DNA of 64,000 nt from Gymnorhina tibicen. Its lineage: Eukaryota > Chordata > Aves > Passeriformes > Artamidae. The notes below the pieces were generated by a model that saw nothing but the letters and a program-made list of their open reading frames with translations, ran no database searches and was not told where the DNA came from. The stretch lies in the NCBI GenBank assembly GCA_013399875.1, contig VXAZ01001116.1, forward strand, positions 578,319 to 642,318. Reading direction: 5' to 3'. Within the stretch, counting starts at the first letter, position 1; the number at the start of each line of letters is the position of its first letter. The translations under genes were made by a program, and so were the position numbers. Positions 50,701 to 64,000 of the stretch are shown one piece after another.

Positions 50701-51666
50701 CATTATAAGTTGACAAGTAAATCTTATTATAAAAGTGTAATGATACAATAAGATATTTTATTCATGCATTTAGCCCTCACTCTCTGACACTTAATTATAT
50801 CTACTGCTGTATGGTGATCTGAAACATTAATTTGAAAAATCAACTTAAATCCTCCATAATAGACTGATTTCCTGCCATGCTCTTAGGGTTCTCTTTTAAC
50901 ATATACTGAAATTGCTTTAAACATGCCCAGTGAACCTTAGAAGAGATTGATGGGAATGCAAAAAAAAAGAAAGACTGTACAGGGGGTATTTTGTTAAGAA
51001 CTGCGGAGAGAATCAAATCTGAACTTGTGTATAGGATGAAGTTTTGCAAGGACAGAAATGGGATCTTCCCTAACAAGACAAACATAAAACCCATGCATCT
51101 GCTCCACCACAGTACAGTGAGCACATAACCCAAGAGTGTTATGCTACTGCACAGTGCAGCTGAGGCTCCTTCCCAGCTTTTCATGGTGCTTTGGCCCAGG
51201 AACCTTGGTTCCCATGAAGACATGCACACACATGAGCATGCTGGCTGAGGAAGCTCTAGTGTGAGCTGGACACTGCACACCATGGAGCCCTGAGCACTCC
51301 TGGGATACAGCAAATCATCCAAAATTTTCCTTTAAGGCAACCAGCATTCAGCCCGTGTTGAGATTCCCTACAACTCACCACCACCACAGTATGGATAGCC
51401 CCAGAGCTGTCTTGGGTCTTGAAAGGAAAAGCAGTAAGTTATTCCCCCTGCTGTGCAAGTGTACACCCTTTATCTTATGGTAGGAACTGATGGGGCAGCC
51501 AGTGACTGCAAGGAAAGCCAGGGCCAGACATCCTGCAAGTAAATCAGGCCTGGAGTCCACTTGGGAAGCAGAAGACCCATTTTATGCTCCCCAAGAACTC
51601 TAGCAGGTTGACTCCACCACAGCCCTGAAGATACTCTAGGATACAGAGTTTGATAATTTTATTGGG
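44731..51666. other. Single-copy AT-rich DNA, no gene recognised
   Basis: About 7 kb without recognised transposons or exons. It has a T13 run at 44768-44780 and repeat-free, possibly constrained sequence at about 46380-46520. The longest open frame of the whole window, 160 codons at 50840-51322 minus, is hydrophobic in places but shows no domain, signal or splice context and is judged chance. Confidence 0.55.
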
Positions 51667-51732
51667 GCACTATTTTAGGGATATTTCTTTAGAAGCACTA
51701 TTTTAGGGATATTTTTTTAGAAGCACTATTTA
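51667..51732 (+). repeat. 28-bp tandem duplication
   Basis: The 28-base unit GCACTATTTTAGGGATATTT plus an eight-base end occurs at 51667-51694 and 51695-51722 with one difference, followed by a partial third unit. Confidence 0.93.
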
Positions 51733-54700
51733 GATGCACCAAGGCCCTGCATCTTCCAGCAGGAACATGCAAAGCCCTATTGCACAGCTCTTCTCCCACC
51801 TGCATCACTGAACCATCCCAGTCTGCATCCTAAAAGAGCCCAGAAGTGCTTGTAGGGGTAACGGCTACAGAGACACACCTGCATGGGGTTAGAGCTTGAA
51901 GGGGGAAGCAATTCAATGGGATCTGCAAATCCTAATGTAAAAAATATTCTGATTGAGAAAAAAATAATTGTAGTTCCCAAACTACCTATAAATTGTGTTC
52001 ATGACACTGGGATGATCTCCAAGCAAATAATCTTACTTCATGCTGAAAACTAGCCTGACCCCACACACTTTCAGTAAGGAGCCCAGAGACAATAGAACAG
52101 GGACATTTTCATTTTCTTAATGTGAACAAAACAAAGCATCTCATAAACATGAACAACACCTACCCTCTTTAACTAAGCAAGCTGACAAATTTTCCCATCT
52201 AGTGTAAAGGAAATTGGAAGAAAAAAAGCTGAACTTCTCTTTGTGGTGATAAATAAGGCTAAGAATATTCCAGCAGAGTTGCTGCACAAAATGTAAAGGA
52301 GAGCTTAAGGAACTTTGGCACTCAGTACTTGCTGAACATCAGCTGGAAGTAAATGGCCAACTTTTTTGCACTCCTTCAAAAATCCTTCTGAAAACTACAT
52401 TCACTTCATCACCTCAATAAAATTTTGTCTCCTGCTTGCAAATCACATATCCCATCAAACTTGGGACCTGCCACTTTAAACAGAAGACTTACTATCAGTA
52501 AACACGTCTTTTCAAGCCTCACTCTAGCATGATTCTATTCATCAGTAATAAATTCTGAGTATAAATCTTTTTTACTGCTGTACTACTCTATGTGTCAAAA
52601 ATTCACGTATAGATTTGGTATAAGCAAGTCCAACTTCCTCTGAAAGTTTAGGAGGCAAACTCTGCAATGACAGAACTTTGCAAGTTATAGGCAACTATAA
52701 AAACATTCGAATGACAAAATATACCTGTTTGCAATTCAGGGAGAGTATCAAGATAGCAATTCATGCTACAGTTTTCAGAATAACTAAACCTTAATAGCTG
52801 GGACAAAAGATTAAAAAAAAAATTCAGATCTCACTAAGACACCAAAGGAAGTGACCAGGTTTTAATATAAAGTGAGTCCACAAGTTGTCTACTAGGAGCT
52901 CAGCATTTTCTCACTCTAATTTTGATCAACTCTACTGAAAATTTTAAAATTAGCACATGAACTATTTTCTAGGTCTGTTCCCCGAGGACATTTCAACAAA
53001 ATTCTGGAAAAGATGATATGAAGAGCAGAGCAGTTCAAAGTCATGACTTGACCCATATGTCCATACTGCTTAACCACAAGCTTGGGTGCAAATTTACCAT
53101 ATGGTACTTAAGTCATCTGCAGAAGATGTACTCTAAGTCAAAACTGTTTCCTTCAGTCATAATATTTAGGCAGGAAGCATAGAAGTGGTGCTGCAATGCT
53201 ATGAATGGCTTAGGGTCCCTATAATGGTCTAGCTCAGACTCTTTCCAAAAATCAGCTATCTTCTGGCTGAGAAAGGTGTAAATTAATCTTTTCATCTAAG
53301 AATAAATAATTCCTTCTTAATACAGTCTTCCTCTGATTTTCCAGTGATTCTTTCTTCTTTAATGCTGTTTTAAGGAGTATTTTCAATTAAAGAGTAAACA
53401 ACCCATTATGAACTTGTTATTTCAATTCAAGAAAAATGACTGGTTCAGTTCTTTGTAGTCAAAAGAACAATTATTAAGGACCAATTAGTTACAATGCAGT
53501 TCTGAAAAAAATCCTTAAAAACACATATATGAATATAATCTAAATTCTACCAATAATATGGAGAAAGAATTTTATACAGTAATCATGATTCTATTTTTAG
53601 AGAACTATATAAAACACATTAGGTTTTAAAATTGACAGGTCTGAAGAACACATGTATAAAAACCATTTTTGTTTAGTAACCAAGAAACAAGTGTCAAGAA
53701 TAATGCAAAAACTCAGAAATATACAATATCATCCTCAGTAATTGGCAAAATCAATACCTTACTGCATGACCTACAGTATCTGTTCCTAGGGGAACAGTAA
53801 ATTGAATCTACTTGGGAACCATTGTAAATAGAACCCTAAACTTTTCTAGAAATTCATTTGTCATGTATGATTTATCACTATTTTTTAATTTCACAATGCA
53901 AGTGTCACTTGTTGGTTTCATCTTCCTGTAGAAAGCAAATTGTTTTGATGAAGGTCAACTATATGAGTTGGGTAAAAAAGGCAGACTGGTCATGATAGTT
54001 CACTTAAATGGAAAACCACGCTACATGAATGCCATTAACAGTATCCTTCCTGATGGCAGAGTATCTTAATGCAGTGACCCAAGAAGGGAAATGCTCTATC
54101 TCTGAGCTTTACCTTAGGCATATTGAAATATAAGTCAGAGTGTAGAAGACTAAATACAAGGCATTTTTCAGCCCTCCTTGCACAGAAAAATAGACTTTAA
54201 AGAAGACAGATTTTAATTTGCATTGCCAATTATATTATAACACCTAGAATTTTCATTGTGTTAAATACTGTTGATAGATAGAGGCCCCCATGGACTGCAG
54301 CTCAATTAGAACAAAATGACTGAGAAGGAATGGAGTAAGAAGGTTGGAAAAAATCCCTTAGTTATTATGTTAGACTATTAACATTAAAGAATTTGTTATA
54401 TGTACGCAAGAGATGAGGAAAGGACCATGGATAAATGACCTATCTTTGGGAACTTCTATCTAGGATTAATGATATGGAGCAAAGAGCACATTGTCTGTAG
54501 AAATGGTTGGACTAGTGGAAATCAGTGCTGTTGTCAAAAATGGGGTGCATGCACAAGAAAAAGTATGAAGGAGAAGCTGTGAAACTCCTTCAGGATAAGA
54601 ACATGTGAAGTACCTTGACTGCAGTTTAAGGTTCAGTCTGATACTGACATGACCATCTTCTGTAAAAGAGAACAAAACCACAAAATTTCTAGTTTTTGTA

Positions 54701-55562
54701 GGAAAAAAAATGTAAGTACTTCCTAAGAAATTAGTCTCATGGAATCTGTTTGCTTTTGCAGAGTGCTCAGAGAGATTCACATTCCATCACAACTATCATA
54801 CTCCCTTAAAATCTCATTGGGTAACACCAGTTTTAATATAGACCATGTTCTGAGTGGAGCTAGCACAGATCTGCATTATTCAAATATGTCTGATATGTAG
54901 AGCACCCACATGTGATGCAAATCACATTTAATAAGAAACTTTAAAAACTCTGCTCCTTCTCAGCCCCAAAATTCTCTTGAATGGAACAATTAGATGATCT
55001 CCAAAATGTCAGTCTTTTGTTTTCGTATGGTATTAAATCAGTTTCTCTCTAATGCCTTGTGCTACTCAATTTGTTTTCAGTTATGTCGTTTTTTTACCCT
55101 CTTTTCCTACGTAAGTAAAAGTCTTATTAAATGATTTAATCACTACATAGAAATCTGTCTGAGATTGAACTGCTAGTAATTTAACCACACATCTTTAGAC
55201 CTTTCATGTCTCCTTTAAAAGTGAGTTGTCTCCTCTGAACAACAGAACTTGCAAGATGAATTTGAGTCCATGTCAAAAAGAGGCAGTAGTAAAATGCAAG
55301 ACTGATGCATATAAAAAAAGACTGAAGCAGCTACTGTTTTATATTTTAGTTAAATACTTAAATCTCTTCTGCACTAAAAGTTCTTAAATCTTTTCCCTTG
55401 ATTATGATTTGTGAACATTTCACTTACCAGTTGCACAGATATTTTTCACAATTTCAGAGGAAATGGAACTGTCCATACACTATGGTCATGCTGCAGTCTT
55501 CTGAAATGCAATTATTTTTTTTTTTAATGTATTAAAATATCATTCTGGATAACTGTAGGAAG
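51733..55562. other. Single-copy AT-rich DNA, no gene recognised
   Basis: No repeat families or exons recognised. Contains an 11-T run at 55515-55525. Open frames stay at or below 104 codons. Confidence 0.6.
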
Positions 55563-55672
55563 TAGCATGAGCCAGGGGTTCAGTCCTGAGGTGAGCTGAG
55601 ACCCTGGCACCCTGGGTGGGGTGTTCAGGTAGGGTCTGAGGTGAGGGGAGTCAGGGGTTCCTTGAGGATCCA
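55563..55672 (+). other. G-rich patch in AT-rich DNA
   Basis: About 110 bases rich in GGGT, GAGG and GGGG words, unlike the AT-rich sequence around it. Several G-runs close together might permit a G-quadruplex on the plus strand. Origin unknown; no CpG enrichment. Confidence 0.4.
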
Positions 55673-58600
55673 ACACTACTAATTTCAAAGCTTTTCTCCA
55701 CTCAGGAGTAGCATATTATCTACCACAAGAGCACATGTGAAACTTGCTCTGTGTTCAGTCATCCTTCACCTAGGGTCACTCCCTGGGAAAACTGAAATTC
55801 ATGAAGCTATCTAAGGCATTCTTTAAACAGTTAAGTCCTTCTCTTTTCCTTTTTCATGTCCTTCCTCTTGTTTTCCTCCCAACACACAACTCCCAAACAT
55901 GGAGTATTCTGCCAAGCGTGGTAGAAGCTGAAATATTAAATTCACTTTGAATTATTCAAAGAAAAAGGAAAGATTATACCCACTTCCACCTCCAGGTCAA
56001 CTGCTTAACTGCTTAACCTGCATTTGCAAAAGGGAATAGGAGACAGTGCTGAGACACAAAATGGTGCGTGGAGCCACAGTGACCCATTTTAGCTTTCAGG
56101 CAACCTCTTGGGCCCTGGTTTCAGTGCTGGCAGCAGTGGGAAAAGAGGAGAGGAAGAGCAAAGTATAAAATTGCTGAAGTGATGTGACAAGTCTGGTTGG
56201 CAACAGTTAGTGACTGGCAGAATTAGCAAGAATCAATCATGCAGTAAGTTCATTGGAAAAAGAAAATGAGAATAACAAGGGACCAGTGAAACAGTAGCTG
56301 AATAAGGTGGAAAGGAAGATTCTCAACAGGCTGGTGAGAAGCAGTTGATGGAGGATATTACAGCCACAGAGGCAGAATTATGGCAAGTAATTAAGCATAG
56401 GGGCATTGTCAGGAGGTGGGTTTGAGCTCAGAAAACACTGCTGTTCAAGTGTGGGAAAGACTCTGGTCAATGCTCATTCCAGCAGAGCTCAGCAAGGGGA
56501 CAATCAGAGCTGCCTGGATGCAAGAAGAAATCTGATTAACCCCTGGGTGAATAGAATATTTTTTAACTATTGTGCCATGTATGGACCTGCTGCCTTGCAA
56601 TAGAATATAGCTCAATAGAGCTTATAACTTTTAAGAGCAGAAGGACTTTCATATCCATATTTCTATGTCTTGACACGAAAACTTATTTTTACCTGTCCCA
56701 TACAACATAATTACCTGATCGTATGTCAATTTTTAATCCCATTTCATCCACAACAGTCTCACCTGCTTTATGAAGGTAATCATAAAATTCTTAAAGGTAT
56801 ATACCCAAAGGATAACTTTGCCCATACATTAGTAAGGAAACAAAAAGAAGATAGTATATAACCTAATAGCAAAATAGGGATTCCAACTTCTGTTTACTTG
56901 CATTTAAAATGTTTAATTGTTTTAATAACAGGCTCACTGGCAAAATTCTAATTCGGATCTATTATCTTCCTCATTAGAATTCCAGTGGCAGGGTGAGCAC
57001 ATGGGCTGCTTATTATACAGGAGTTCATTATCAAAATCTACCACAGATTGATTATCAATAAAGTGTTTTTCATTTCCTTAGAACTCTCATCACAGCACTC
57101 TTTTTATTTATTATCCTTCCACTCTCTTTTCTTTATCTAATCAGCCTGTGTTGAATCAGCTGCTAAGCATTCAAGAGCAAATGGTTTCTTCAGCCTCATA
57201 ACCATTACAAGTCAGTAGGAGCTATCCTTCAGACCAAATGTGTTATTATTCTGCTTAAGATCCAGCTCTCCTTTCATTTTTAAATCCTTATACATCAAGA
57301 GTGTAATGATACCAAATGACGACCAAACATTTTTCAGTTAGATATAGAAAACCTGCTTCAAACAAAGAATTTACCCTTCTGATCTAGAAAGCTGGAGTGT
57401 GGACATGCACACTGGCACCCTCCTCCTCACTAAGTGGGGAGAACAAGCACTGCCCTTCCTGAATTTCTGCTGGGAGAGAGAGGAGCCTGAGAAGGAACCC
57501 AGGCAAGCTGGAACACAGCAGCTACACCTCGGCTAGATGGCTGAGGTTCAGTTGCACAGAGCTGGTCTCTCTGGGTGCCTCTCTGATTAACAAGGGTGTG
57601 TTAGAAAACAACACACGGCAGCTGACATTCCTGCTCATCTGCAATCAGTGAAACTGAAATACTCAAACGTCCTCCAGGGCTGTGATTGGTAGGAAACAAG
57701 AGGAAATCGTGGGCAATGCTTAGACACCACCTTCTGTACATAAAAGTTGTCAGAGGTCATATAAATAAATTATAGAAAGAGGAAGTGCTGTGCACTCTTT
57801 TCAGTGGAAAAGATGGGAAATAATCCAGGAGGCTTAAAGGAAGGCCACAGATCACCCTGTGATACTAAACCAGGGAAATACTTCACTCACTTGTTTGGGC
57901 TGAAAATACCAGAGGGAACTGAGATGACTGGAAAATTTTACTACCTCTGGTAAAGTTCATTTATATGACAAGATAGTTATATTATTTGAGTCTTAGTACT
58001 AGTAGGTGGAGATAAAAGAGATATCTACCTCCATCGACAAGATAAAGAGGGAAAAACCTAATTTCTGCTCTGTGACTTCTATCCCAGCTGTTCTTACTTA
58101 TCTAAAGTGTAGTACAGCATCCAGTACATTACTCTGAGCTTTCCTATTTCGATCTTACAACTAATCAGACTCAACTTACAACTAATAATGACTCAACTGA
58201 CCTAACTGTTAATGTTCCATGAACTGCTCAAAGCACACCTTTGTAAACAGTCATGAACTGACCATGATCCCTCAGGCATGTGGGAAAGAGTATTTCAGGG
58301 GCGTCTGAGAGGAACTCTCCAAGGTTTCCCTGCTGGCCCATGACATGCTGTGATGGCTGGTTTTGTGGGACACTGCTGTGCCAACTGGGCCATCTGGGAA
58401 AGCAATGGCTGTGCTGGCACTGGGGAGCCTCCTCTCTGCAGCTGAGGCAGATAATGCTCAGTTTCAACTCGTGAGTGAAGGTTCAAAGTGGAATGGATGA
58501 CAATATCAGAGCACTGGCTCCAAACAGGACAACCACCTCCCAACTGGAGCAGCACTGCAGCTGATGGCTGATTTCCTGCTGGAGTTTTACTCATCTGTTT

Positions 58601-61600
58601 GAAAAGAACACTTCATATGTTTTACCCACAGAAGGCACCTCACATATCCCATTTTCAAGTATTTTTTCATAACTGAGGGAAAGAAAAAGTTGTAAAGACT
58701 GTAAAGTACCTAAAAAAACCATAAGTGACACTATATCCATAGTATTCATTTAAGAGAAGTTCCTTAGCAAGTGGCATCTTGGTGAATCTCTCATCCCAAA
58801 GGCAGAGATTTTAAGGAAACAAAACTATTTTCTAGCTAAAGGCTATCCAAAACTTTCTATCTAAACCTGTCTTCTCAAGTCTACCTTTCTAAAGTGACTG
58901 TCTCAGTTCCCTGCCTCACCCCTGAGCTTTACCAGAAATAACCCTGCAACCCTGTCCTGTGTGTTCTCCTGCTGAAGATCTACAGAAGTAATTTTCCTTT
59001 CCATTTGGGAAGCTGTTCTTTTTCTTCTTATATCTTGGACCGCAAGTCCAGACAGAGTGGGTGCAAGATTCAAATCATTTACTGTTCTTAAGAAAAATTT
59101 AGGAGTCATATATAAACATAAAAACCAAGAGAGGATGGATCCTGTTTCAGAGAAGGTGCACAAAGTGAAATACCTTTCTTCCAATTGTTTTGTTTATATG
59201 TAGGTAGACTAGGAAGGTTTTTTGTAAGCAGATGTTTTCTTAGCATTGAAAAAGTTTTCTTATATAATATGTAAATAACCAAGACAGTATTTTTTAGCCA
59301 AAATGTAAAAATGGTAAAATTTTACCAGCATAAAATACACCTGCACAAAAAAAGCCCATCTGTAGTTCATACCAGCTGAAATAAGAACAGTAAACTATAT
59401 AAACTAAAGCCTGAGGGCTCAAACTGATCAATGCTGGAAGCCAAAGAGGATTTATATCCTCTTATATAATATTTTATTCCTGTCTAGATATCCTGTGAGC
59501 CTTTTCTGCCCTCTTTGACAAGCTACTAGGCTTGATGAATCATTGTTTGTTTTCTGATTTGGCAATTCCCTTGTTCTTATAAAGAAAATAACGTATGACA
59601 AGGTCAAGAATATGAACACAATTATAAAGGAAGCTTGACAGATCAGATAAAACTTCTGGGGTATAAAGGGAAAAAAGTAAATAAGGAGTTTGAGAATAGA
59701 CATTAGTGAGTATAGTAGCAACACAAGCAAAAAAAAGACAGCTTCAGTCCTGAAAAGGCACAGCAGTCAGTTATTTGTCAGCAACAGGAAAAAAGAGGGG
59801 AGAAGTAGGCACTGTTACCCGGTTGCAAACTAAACCAGGAATGGTAAGGTATACAATTGTTGTTGGGATTTTTTTTAACTAGACCAAATTTAAATGAAAG
59901 GAAAAAAAAAAAAAAGGACTCAAATTCTGAGATGGAATAATTGCAAATAAATCAAAATTGATGTCAGCCCACCAACAGGACATGCTTCCTGCAAGGATCT
60001 GGTCTGGATACACTGCAATTGGTGTTCAAAAATGTGTGCAAGCCAAGGGCACAGTTTGTCAGGAAATGAAAGACTGAGATGAGTAGATTCAGAATGAAGA
60101 AAAATAATCAGAAACAGCATATCAGGTTTCAGGTAAGCAAAGAAAAGAAAGTCTTCTTGAATGAAAAGCAATTTACAAGTAAGCAGAAAAAAAAAAAGAT
60201 GATCTGAGGAACATCAAGTCTTTGGAACAAGAGGGGGAAAGTTCAATAAAAATTAAATTCTTTTGATAGAGATTACAGAAAATATGAAAAGATTTGGGGT
60301 GACAGTGAGAGATGGGCATACAGGAAAAAGGTGTAGAGGAGAGGGAAGAGCTGAGGTAGAAAGAGGATGGTGTTGCAGTCCAGATGCTGCAGGTGGGACT
60401 GTGATGAATAGCATCTGTTTAATTTTCTGGTTTGCAGTTAGTGTTTTTTATGTTCCTTTTAAAAATCAGTGGCTGGTGGCAGGTAAGAAGACTGCTTGTC
60501 TGCCTTGCCTTGACCACTTTGCCACCAGGCTTTGGCAACAGAGCAACGAATCACAGACAGGACAGTTGCTTCTTTTCTGACAGCAAATGAACTTGCTCAG
60601 TGGGGAAAAGGCAAAGGAGAGCAGAGCTGGGCATCTGGGAAGGGACAGACTTGGCAGGCAGGGAACTGCTAAGGTGGAGAAACAGGTGGAGGGGAGCAGA
60701 AAACACATGTGTAGCCCAGAGCTAAAGAAAAGGGAATCTTCTGAGGTACCTGGTGGGATGGTAGAAGTTGATCCAAAGAAGCAGGCTATTTAAATGTTCT
60801 AGACTAAAAACAGGGCTGGAAAGAAAATCCTGCCCATCCCAGTACAGGAGATGAAGGTTTGTAGTCTTTTGTTTTCAGCCCCTTATGAGTTCCCCACTTG
60901 AAAAAAATACTTACTGTTCTGTTCTAATAAAAAATAGTGTTAGAAGTTCAATGTACTCTGATACGTTTTGCAGTAGCCACTTTAAGAAATAGAGGTAGAC
61001 AGTGGCTTCACTTCAGGGTGAGGACATTTTCAGCTCAGTTTCTAGTCCCAGCACAGACTTTTTAAGGGATCTTGTGTAATATCCTTTTTGTTTCTGTTTT
61101 AGTCCAAAGTTTCTGATATATAGATGACATATAGAAAATATATAGTCAGTGTATGACAATAAACCTTTGCTTAATTCTGGAAATTGTATATATCCAGATA
61201 AGTAATAAGAAACTACCTTTGTGTCTGCTTTAAGAATTTGTCCAGTTTCTCTCATTTGATACTGCTGCAAAAGCTTTTCCATTAACAAAAATATCCTCGG
61301 TTTAGGTGTGGTATAATACAATATTAGTGCTAGTGTAAGTATATGCAAAATAGGAATATATGGGAAAATGAAGTGCCTCAGAGAACAGGTTAAATTTTAA
61401 GAAGGGGAAGGGAGCACTGGAGATAGAGTGGCTGTGGCTTTGTTGCCTCTGCCAGTTGGAAGTGATGATTCCAGCAGGCACACAACACTGTCAGCAGTGA
61501 AAGCAAGGGGAAAACAGGATCTGTCATGAGCTGACCTAGACCTTGTGTCCTTCCATTGCGAAAATCCAAAGGAAGACCTGCTGCCTTCTTCAAGCTCCTG

Positions 61601-63563
61601 CGTAAGACCACTGAGCTTGGCTCTGAGCTGTAAATTATCTGGGGATTCCATTCTCTTTAGTAGAAAGAGATAAAAAAAGGTTAATTCCTTATCCTAATGA
61701 GAGCTACTGGCAGCATGACATCCTGGCTTATGGACCTGCAGCAGTGGAAGACACCTTGTCAGTGAGAATGCCTCTCTGGCCAAATGGAAAGGGTACATGA
61801 ATCATGATGTGGTTGCATTATTATAGACCGAACTATGAAACCTGAACTGCATTTGTGGGACTACAACAAAGTAATGCACATTCTCAAAAGCCAAGATATA
61901 TACTCATGAGCTCATGATCACAACAGTGATGCCTACGGTTAAGCTGATAACTGGTACTGAGGCGAGCAAAAACACAGATGCTGAAATATTGTGGTGTGAT
62001 TTAGCCAACCATATAGGTGAAACAACTAGAGGTTTTTTGTGTACTGAAACACAGTGCAGGCACTTCTTAACCTATATCCTTGCAGTAGAGTTCAACCTGC
62101 TCAGTAACAAAACCATTTAAGGAAGGAAAACTGATATTTATTTCATGAGATCATACTGCAATACCATTGCTCCAATGCCTCTGGCTCTGTTTTGGTGTGG
62201 ATGTTGCTTCGGAAAGAATTCTGATAAATAGGCTGAAGAAATGCAGCATATTAGTATGTTAAGAAAAGTGACATATTAAATTATGTGTACATTGCATTAG
62301 CAGACACTATCTCCATATCTCCAAGGCAGTGTGTCACGTCTGCTTTGTGATTTTTTTAGTTGATCAGTTATAAACAAAGGGAGTAAAATTTTCATTGGTG
62401 CACCTGTATTGCACCAATGAAACAAGCAATTTTGTGCCTAACAGGCCATACAAATGCACTCTCATGCTCTTGAGGATTTTCTGAGTACAAACATTATTAT
62501 GAACCTAACTGAGATTGAAGTGACAAATGGTACAGCCAGAAGCCATGTTATCTGTTTATAATAATAATCTTTCCCTCTTGAAAGCTATATCCAACCATGA
62601 TATGATTTCAAGGTAAAATTAAAGAAATGTGTTTCCTGAAATGGAGTTTGGGTCGATCCAGTCACAGTTCACTGGATGAAGGGTAGTTTCAAGCCTTTAT
62701 TGCAGTCTGAATTTCCAGGGAAACACTATGCTTTGAACCCAAGACCTGTGCAACTGGAGAATGGAATAAAGAAGCTATAATAAATTGTGTTACTCTATTA
62801 AGAGCTAAGAATCTTTCAAGTGCCTGCAGCTAGTGTCTTACTTTTTAATTACATAAGATATCATCTTTAAACATAGAGAAAAGCTTTGTTTATGATTTGT
62901 CCTTCTGCCACAAAAATGTGTATTATTGCTGAATTCCAAGGCATTCTTTTTCATGAGCCATTTCAGGCCAGAAGTTCACAAGTGCTTTAAGCTGGCATTT
63001 GCCATCATTGACCCTAAGAAAACTGCCCTGCTGACTTTCTCCACTTCTGCTCACTTCCTCCACCTCTCCTGCCTGCTGTTGCATTTCTCCACCCTGGCAC
63101 AAAGCTATGTGCAGCTGAGTGGCAGACTGGGACAGGGAGCTGGTCCAAGCTCAGTCTAAAGTGAGAGAGGGGAAAAAATGCTTTCTACACTATTGCATGA
63201 GAAATTTAAGCACAAGGATGAAGGCAGTGAACTAACAAGATCAGGCAGAAGCTGCTGGGGAAGGGTGTTCAGCAAGGTTGGTGCTTTGAGCGCCAGTGCC
63301 AGCTCCTGGAATTACGGTGTGTGATTATCCTGCTCTCGCCAGTGACACTCAGCACCCTTCTCCTTCCCTTCACTGAGAAATCTTCAAATCCTGAGAGGAG
63401 CAGGCTATACATAGCTCTAACCATGTAAATGTGTGCCTCAAGCATTTCTTAAATCTGTTATAGATGCTTCTAAAACTAAAGGAAAACTATAATTTACATC
63501 CTACAGAGTTTTCATTTGCACACTGAAAACAAGTATATTTGCTTTAGAGCTGTCAAAGCAAAA
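55673..63563. other. Single-copy AT-rich DNA, no gene recognised
   Basis: About 8 kb without recognisable genes or transposons. An A14 run lies at 59902-59915. The segment 56900-57230 has complex repeat-free sequence with many ATTA/ATCA words and could be constrained. GC-richer parts at 58290-58590 and 60460-60780 carry overlapping open frames on both strands (up to 105 codons) with no known domain. Confidence 0.55.
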
Positions 63564-63613
63564 TGTCAGTTATTTGGTGTTAGATTCCTGTCAGTTATTT
63601 GGTATTAGACTTA
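63564..63613 (+). repeat. 25-bp tandem duplication
   Basis: TGTCAGTTATTTGGTGTTAG plus five bases (63564-63588) is followed directly by a second copy (63589-63613) with a few substitutions. Confidence 0.85.
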
Positions 63614-64000
63614 TGTTAACTCTGTCCTAGGACTTTCTTTTTTGCACTTCTGCCAGAGTAATTTTGAAATTATAATACAACTTTGGTCCAATCTAAGACA
63701 TGTGTGCAGTGTAAGCATGGGGTGTGTTGTATCCTGTGTTTCCAAACTGAAAGTAATTAAACATCCTGAATTACAGTTCGTTCAGAAAAGGCATCATGTG
63801 AATTCTCTGTGGGCAAGATTCCACATTTTGTCTCCCATTCCTGCACACCAGAGCAACAGCTCTGCTAGGGAGCTGTATGTCTAAGGAGGCAAAGCAGAGT
63901 TTCTAACAACTATTTTAATAAGTGTTCTATTTTACATGATTTTCTTTTTTAATGGATATGAGTTCAGAAAAGAGCATCTCATTCTTCTATGAGATAAAAT
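63614..64000. other. Single-copy DNA to window end, nothing recognised
   Basis: No gene or repeat recognised in the last 390 bases; an 80-codon open frame at 63642-63884 plus has no known relatives. Confidence 0.55.

Noticed and set aside
50840..51322. Longest open frame, 160 codons, minus strand
   Set aside because: No recognisable domain, no splice or promoter context, ordinary composition; a frame of this length is expected by chance in 64 kb.
1..64000. CRISPR arrays, operons, tRNA or rRNA genes
   Set aside because: No regular spaced repeats and no tRNA or rRNA signature words were seen; the window is vertebrate nuclear DNA.

Overview
This window reads as bird nuclear DNA. It holds several CR1 LINE copies whose 3' ends carry the short ATTCTGTG-type terminal repeats typical of avian CR1, two avian-style endogenous-retrovirus LTRs, and an AT-rich, CpG-poor background. 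A 43-base run of N marks a small assembly gap. The species cannot be fixed from the sequence; a neoavian bird is my best guess from the LTR types.

I find no convincing protein-coding gene. Every open frame is short (longest about 160 codons) and none shows a domain I recognise, apart from decayed reverse-transcriptase C-terminal remnants inside CR1. The window is best read as a gene desert or the inside of a very large intron.

Layout: 1-618 is a CR1 3' part. 3290-3762 is a solo LTR with TATA and poly(A) signals. 4166-4967 is a second LTR of another family, bounded by a perfect 6-bp target-site duplication; it contains the gap and a 170-bp near-perfect inverted repeat. 6738-6864 is a CR1 tail. 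12341-12655, 21195-21385, 42821-42890 and 44620-44730 are old CR1 relics of the type shared with other sauropsids. 22344-22600 is an antisense CR1. 26075-27014 holds two CR1 pieces head to tail. 29540-29740 may be an old LINE C-terminus. About 41871-42530 may be an old LTR with a GT microsatellite. 42965-43090 looks like a MIR-type SINE. The rest is single-copy AT-rich sequence.

Two places deserve attention. At 32121-32350 there is an isolated CpG cluster followed on the minus strand by a near-consensus splice donor, next to homeodomain-site-rich sequence; this could be the first exon and promoter of an unannotated minus-strand transcript. The second is the inverted duplication inside the LTR at the gap, which is either a rearranged element or an assembly chimera. 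I see no tRNA, rRNA, CRISPR array or other dedicated system.
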